The notes under the pieces: generated by a model
Told to the model about the DNA's origin: nothing
Databases searched by the model: none
Seen by the model: only the letters and a program-made list of their open reading frames with translations
Made by a program: the position numbers and the translations under genes
Origin: Thalassobacillus sp. CUG 92003
Lineage (GTDB): Bacteria > Bacillota > Bacilli > Bacillales > Halobacillaceae
Assembly (NCBI RefSeq): GCF_013618635.1
Contig: NZ_JABLSJ010000005.1
Span: 186,001-250,000, forward strand
Reading direction: 5' to 3'
DNA: 64,000 bases
Part shown: in pieces, positions 63,785 to 64,000 of the stretch
How positions within the stretch are numbered: the stretch's first letter is position 1
How the letters are laid out: each line of letters begins with the position of its first letter

Positions 63785-64000
63785 AATATTTTTTAAATAT
63801 GAGCGAGGCATTGTGGCCGCCGAATCCTAAAGAATTGCTCATGACAGCAAAGATATCTTTCTTGCGGCTTTCATTCGGTACGTAATCCAGATCACATTCG
63901 GGATCTGGTGTCTCGTAATTTATCGTAGGTGGAAGAATCCCTTCATTAATAGCTTTAAGGGATATAATAGCCTCGATCGCACCTGCAGCGCCTAACAAGT
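63783..64000 (-). CDS. fabF: 3-oxoacyl-ACP synthase II (partial, 5' part outside window)
   Basis: The last 72 residues of a condensing enzyme of fatty-acid elongation. The visible start ([11 protein letters not shown]) is the segment just after a catalytic His of the TGHxLGAAG motif, and the C-terminal [15 protein letters not shown] is the KAS I/II signature. The frame runs off the right edge. In the B. subtilis order, fabHA-fabF lies just beyond yjbA and app, which agrees. Confidence 0.93.
   Translation of the reverse strand, partial: LLGAAGAIEAIISLKAINEGILPPTINYETPDPECDLDYVPNESRKKDIFAVMSNSLGFGGHNASLIFKKY

Overview
The window is chromosomal DNA from a moderately halophilic, spore-forming member of the Bacillaceae (Virgibacillus/Lentibacillus/Halobacillus type; genus not resolved). 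Evidence: a complete ectoine and hydroxyectoine pathway (ectD, ectABC), spore coat genes (cotO, cotZ), a Spo0E-like phosphatase, and from about 28.8 kb to the end a gene order close to the Bacillus subtilis yjaZ-yjbA-trpS-opp-spx-mecA-coiA-pepF-spxH-nadF-prpE-yjbQ-fabI-cot-yjcFGH region.

Layout. 1-2.8 kb: ilvB (cut by the window edge) behind a T-box leader, and ilvE behind a structured leader with an upstream CcpA-type cre site. 3-4.9 kb: a small lipoprotein and D-serine deaminase dsdA. 5.1-7.8 kb: a three-gene plus-strand cassette of a secreted, catalytically degenerate subtilase-like protein, an XRE-HTH/TPR regulator of RNPP architecture and a 45-residue exported peptide, closed by a terminator. 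I regard this as the most likely undescribed system here, a peptide quorum-sensing unit built around a pseudoprotease. 8-18.1 kb: an SRPBCC protein and the arginine operon argCJBD-carAB-argF (minus strand), with an ArgR box at the argC promoter and a terminator-like hairpin between argD and carA. 18.5-23 kb: ectD, a UPF0316 membrane protein, then ectABC. 23.2-28 kb: Spo0E-like protein, a 181-bp palindromic repeat, and proline catabolism (putB, putC, the PucR-type activator putR). 28.3 kb: a lone tRNA-Val.

28.5-35.7 kb: yjcH-yjcG-yjcF, a DUF421 protein, a metallo-beta-lactamase-fold hydrolase, a small sporulation cluster (yjcA, unknown small genes, cotZ, cotO) and fabI with a FapR-type operator. 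35.9-46.9 kb: cation/proton antiporter yjbQ, mgtE, prpE, rRNA/tRNA pseudouridine synthase yjbO, NAD kinase nadF, alarmone synthetase relQ/yjbM, CYTH protein yjbK, truncated haemoglobin yjbI, Spx adaptor spxH and pepF. 47-53 kb: coiA, mecA, TerC-family yjbE, spx, GNAT yjbC and an extracellular glycoside-hydrolase-like protein. 53-59.2 kb: oligopeptide ABC transporter oppABCDF. 59.5-64 kb: DUF3899 protein, trpS, yjbA, a small membrane protein, an LCP cell-wall ligase and the 3' end of fabF.

How parts work together: Spx, SpxH and MecA form a redox/proteolysis control set lying with competence gene coiA and peptide importer Opp. Opp is also the usual import route for RNPP signalling peptides, so it could serve the 5-7.8 kb cassette. 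Glutamate-derived pathways (arginine, proline turnover, branched-chain transamination) sit beside compatible-solute synthesis. No transposase, prophage, CRISPR array or rRNA was seen. Many open frames in other phases are shadows and were left out.
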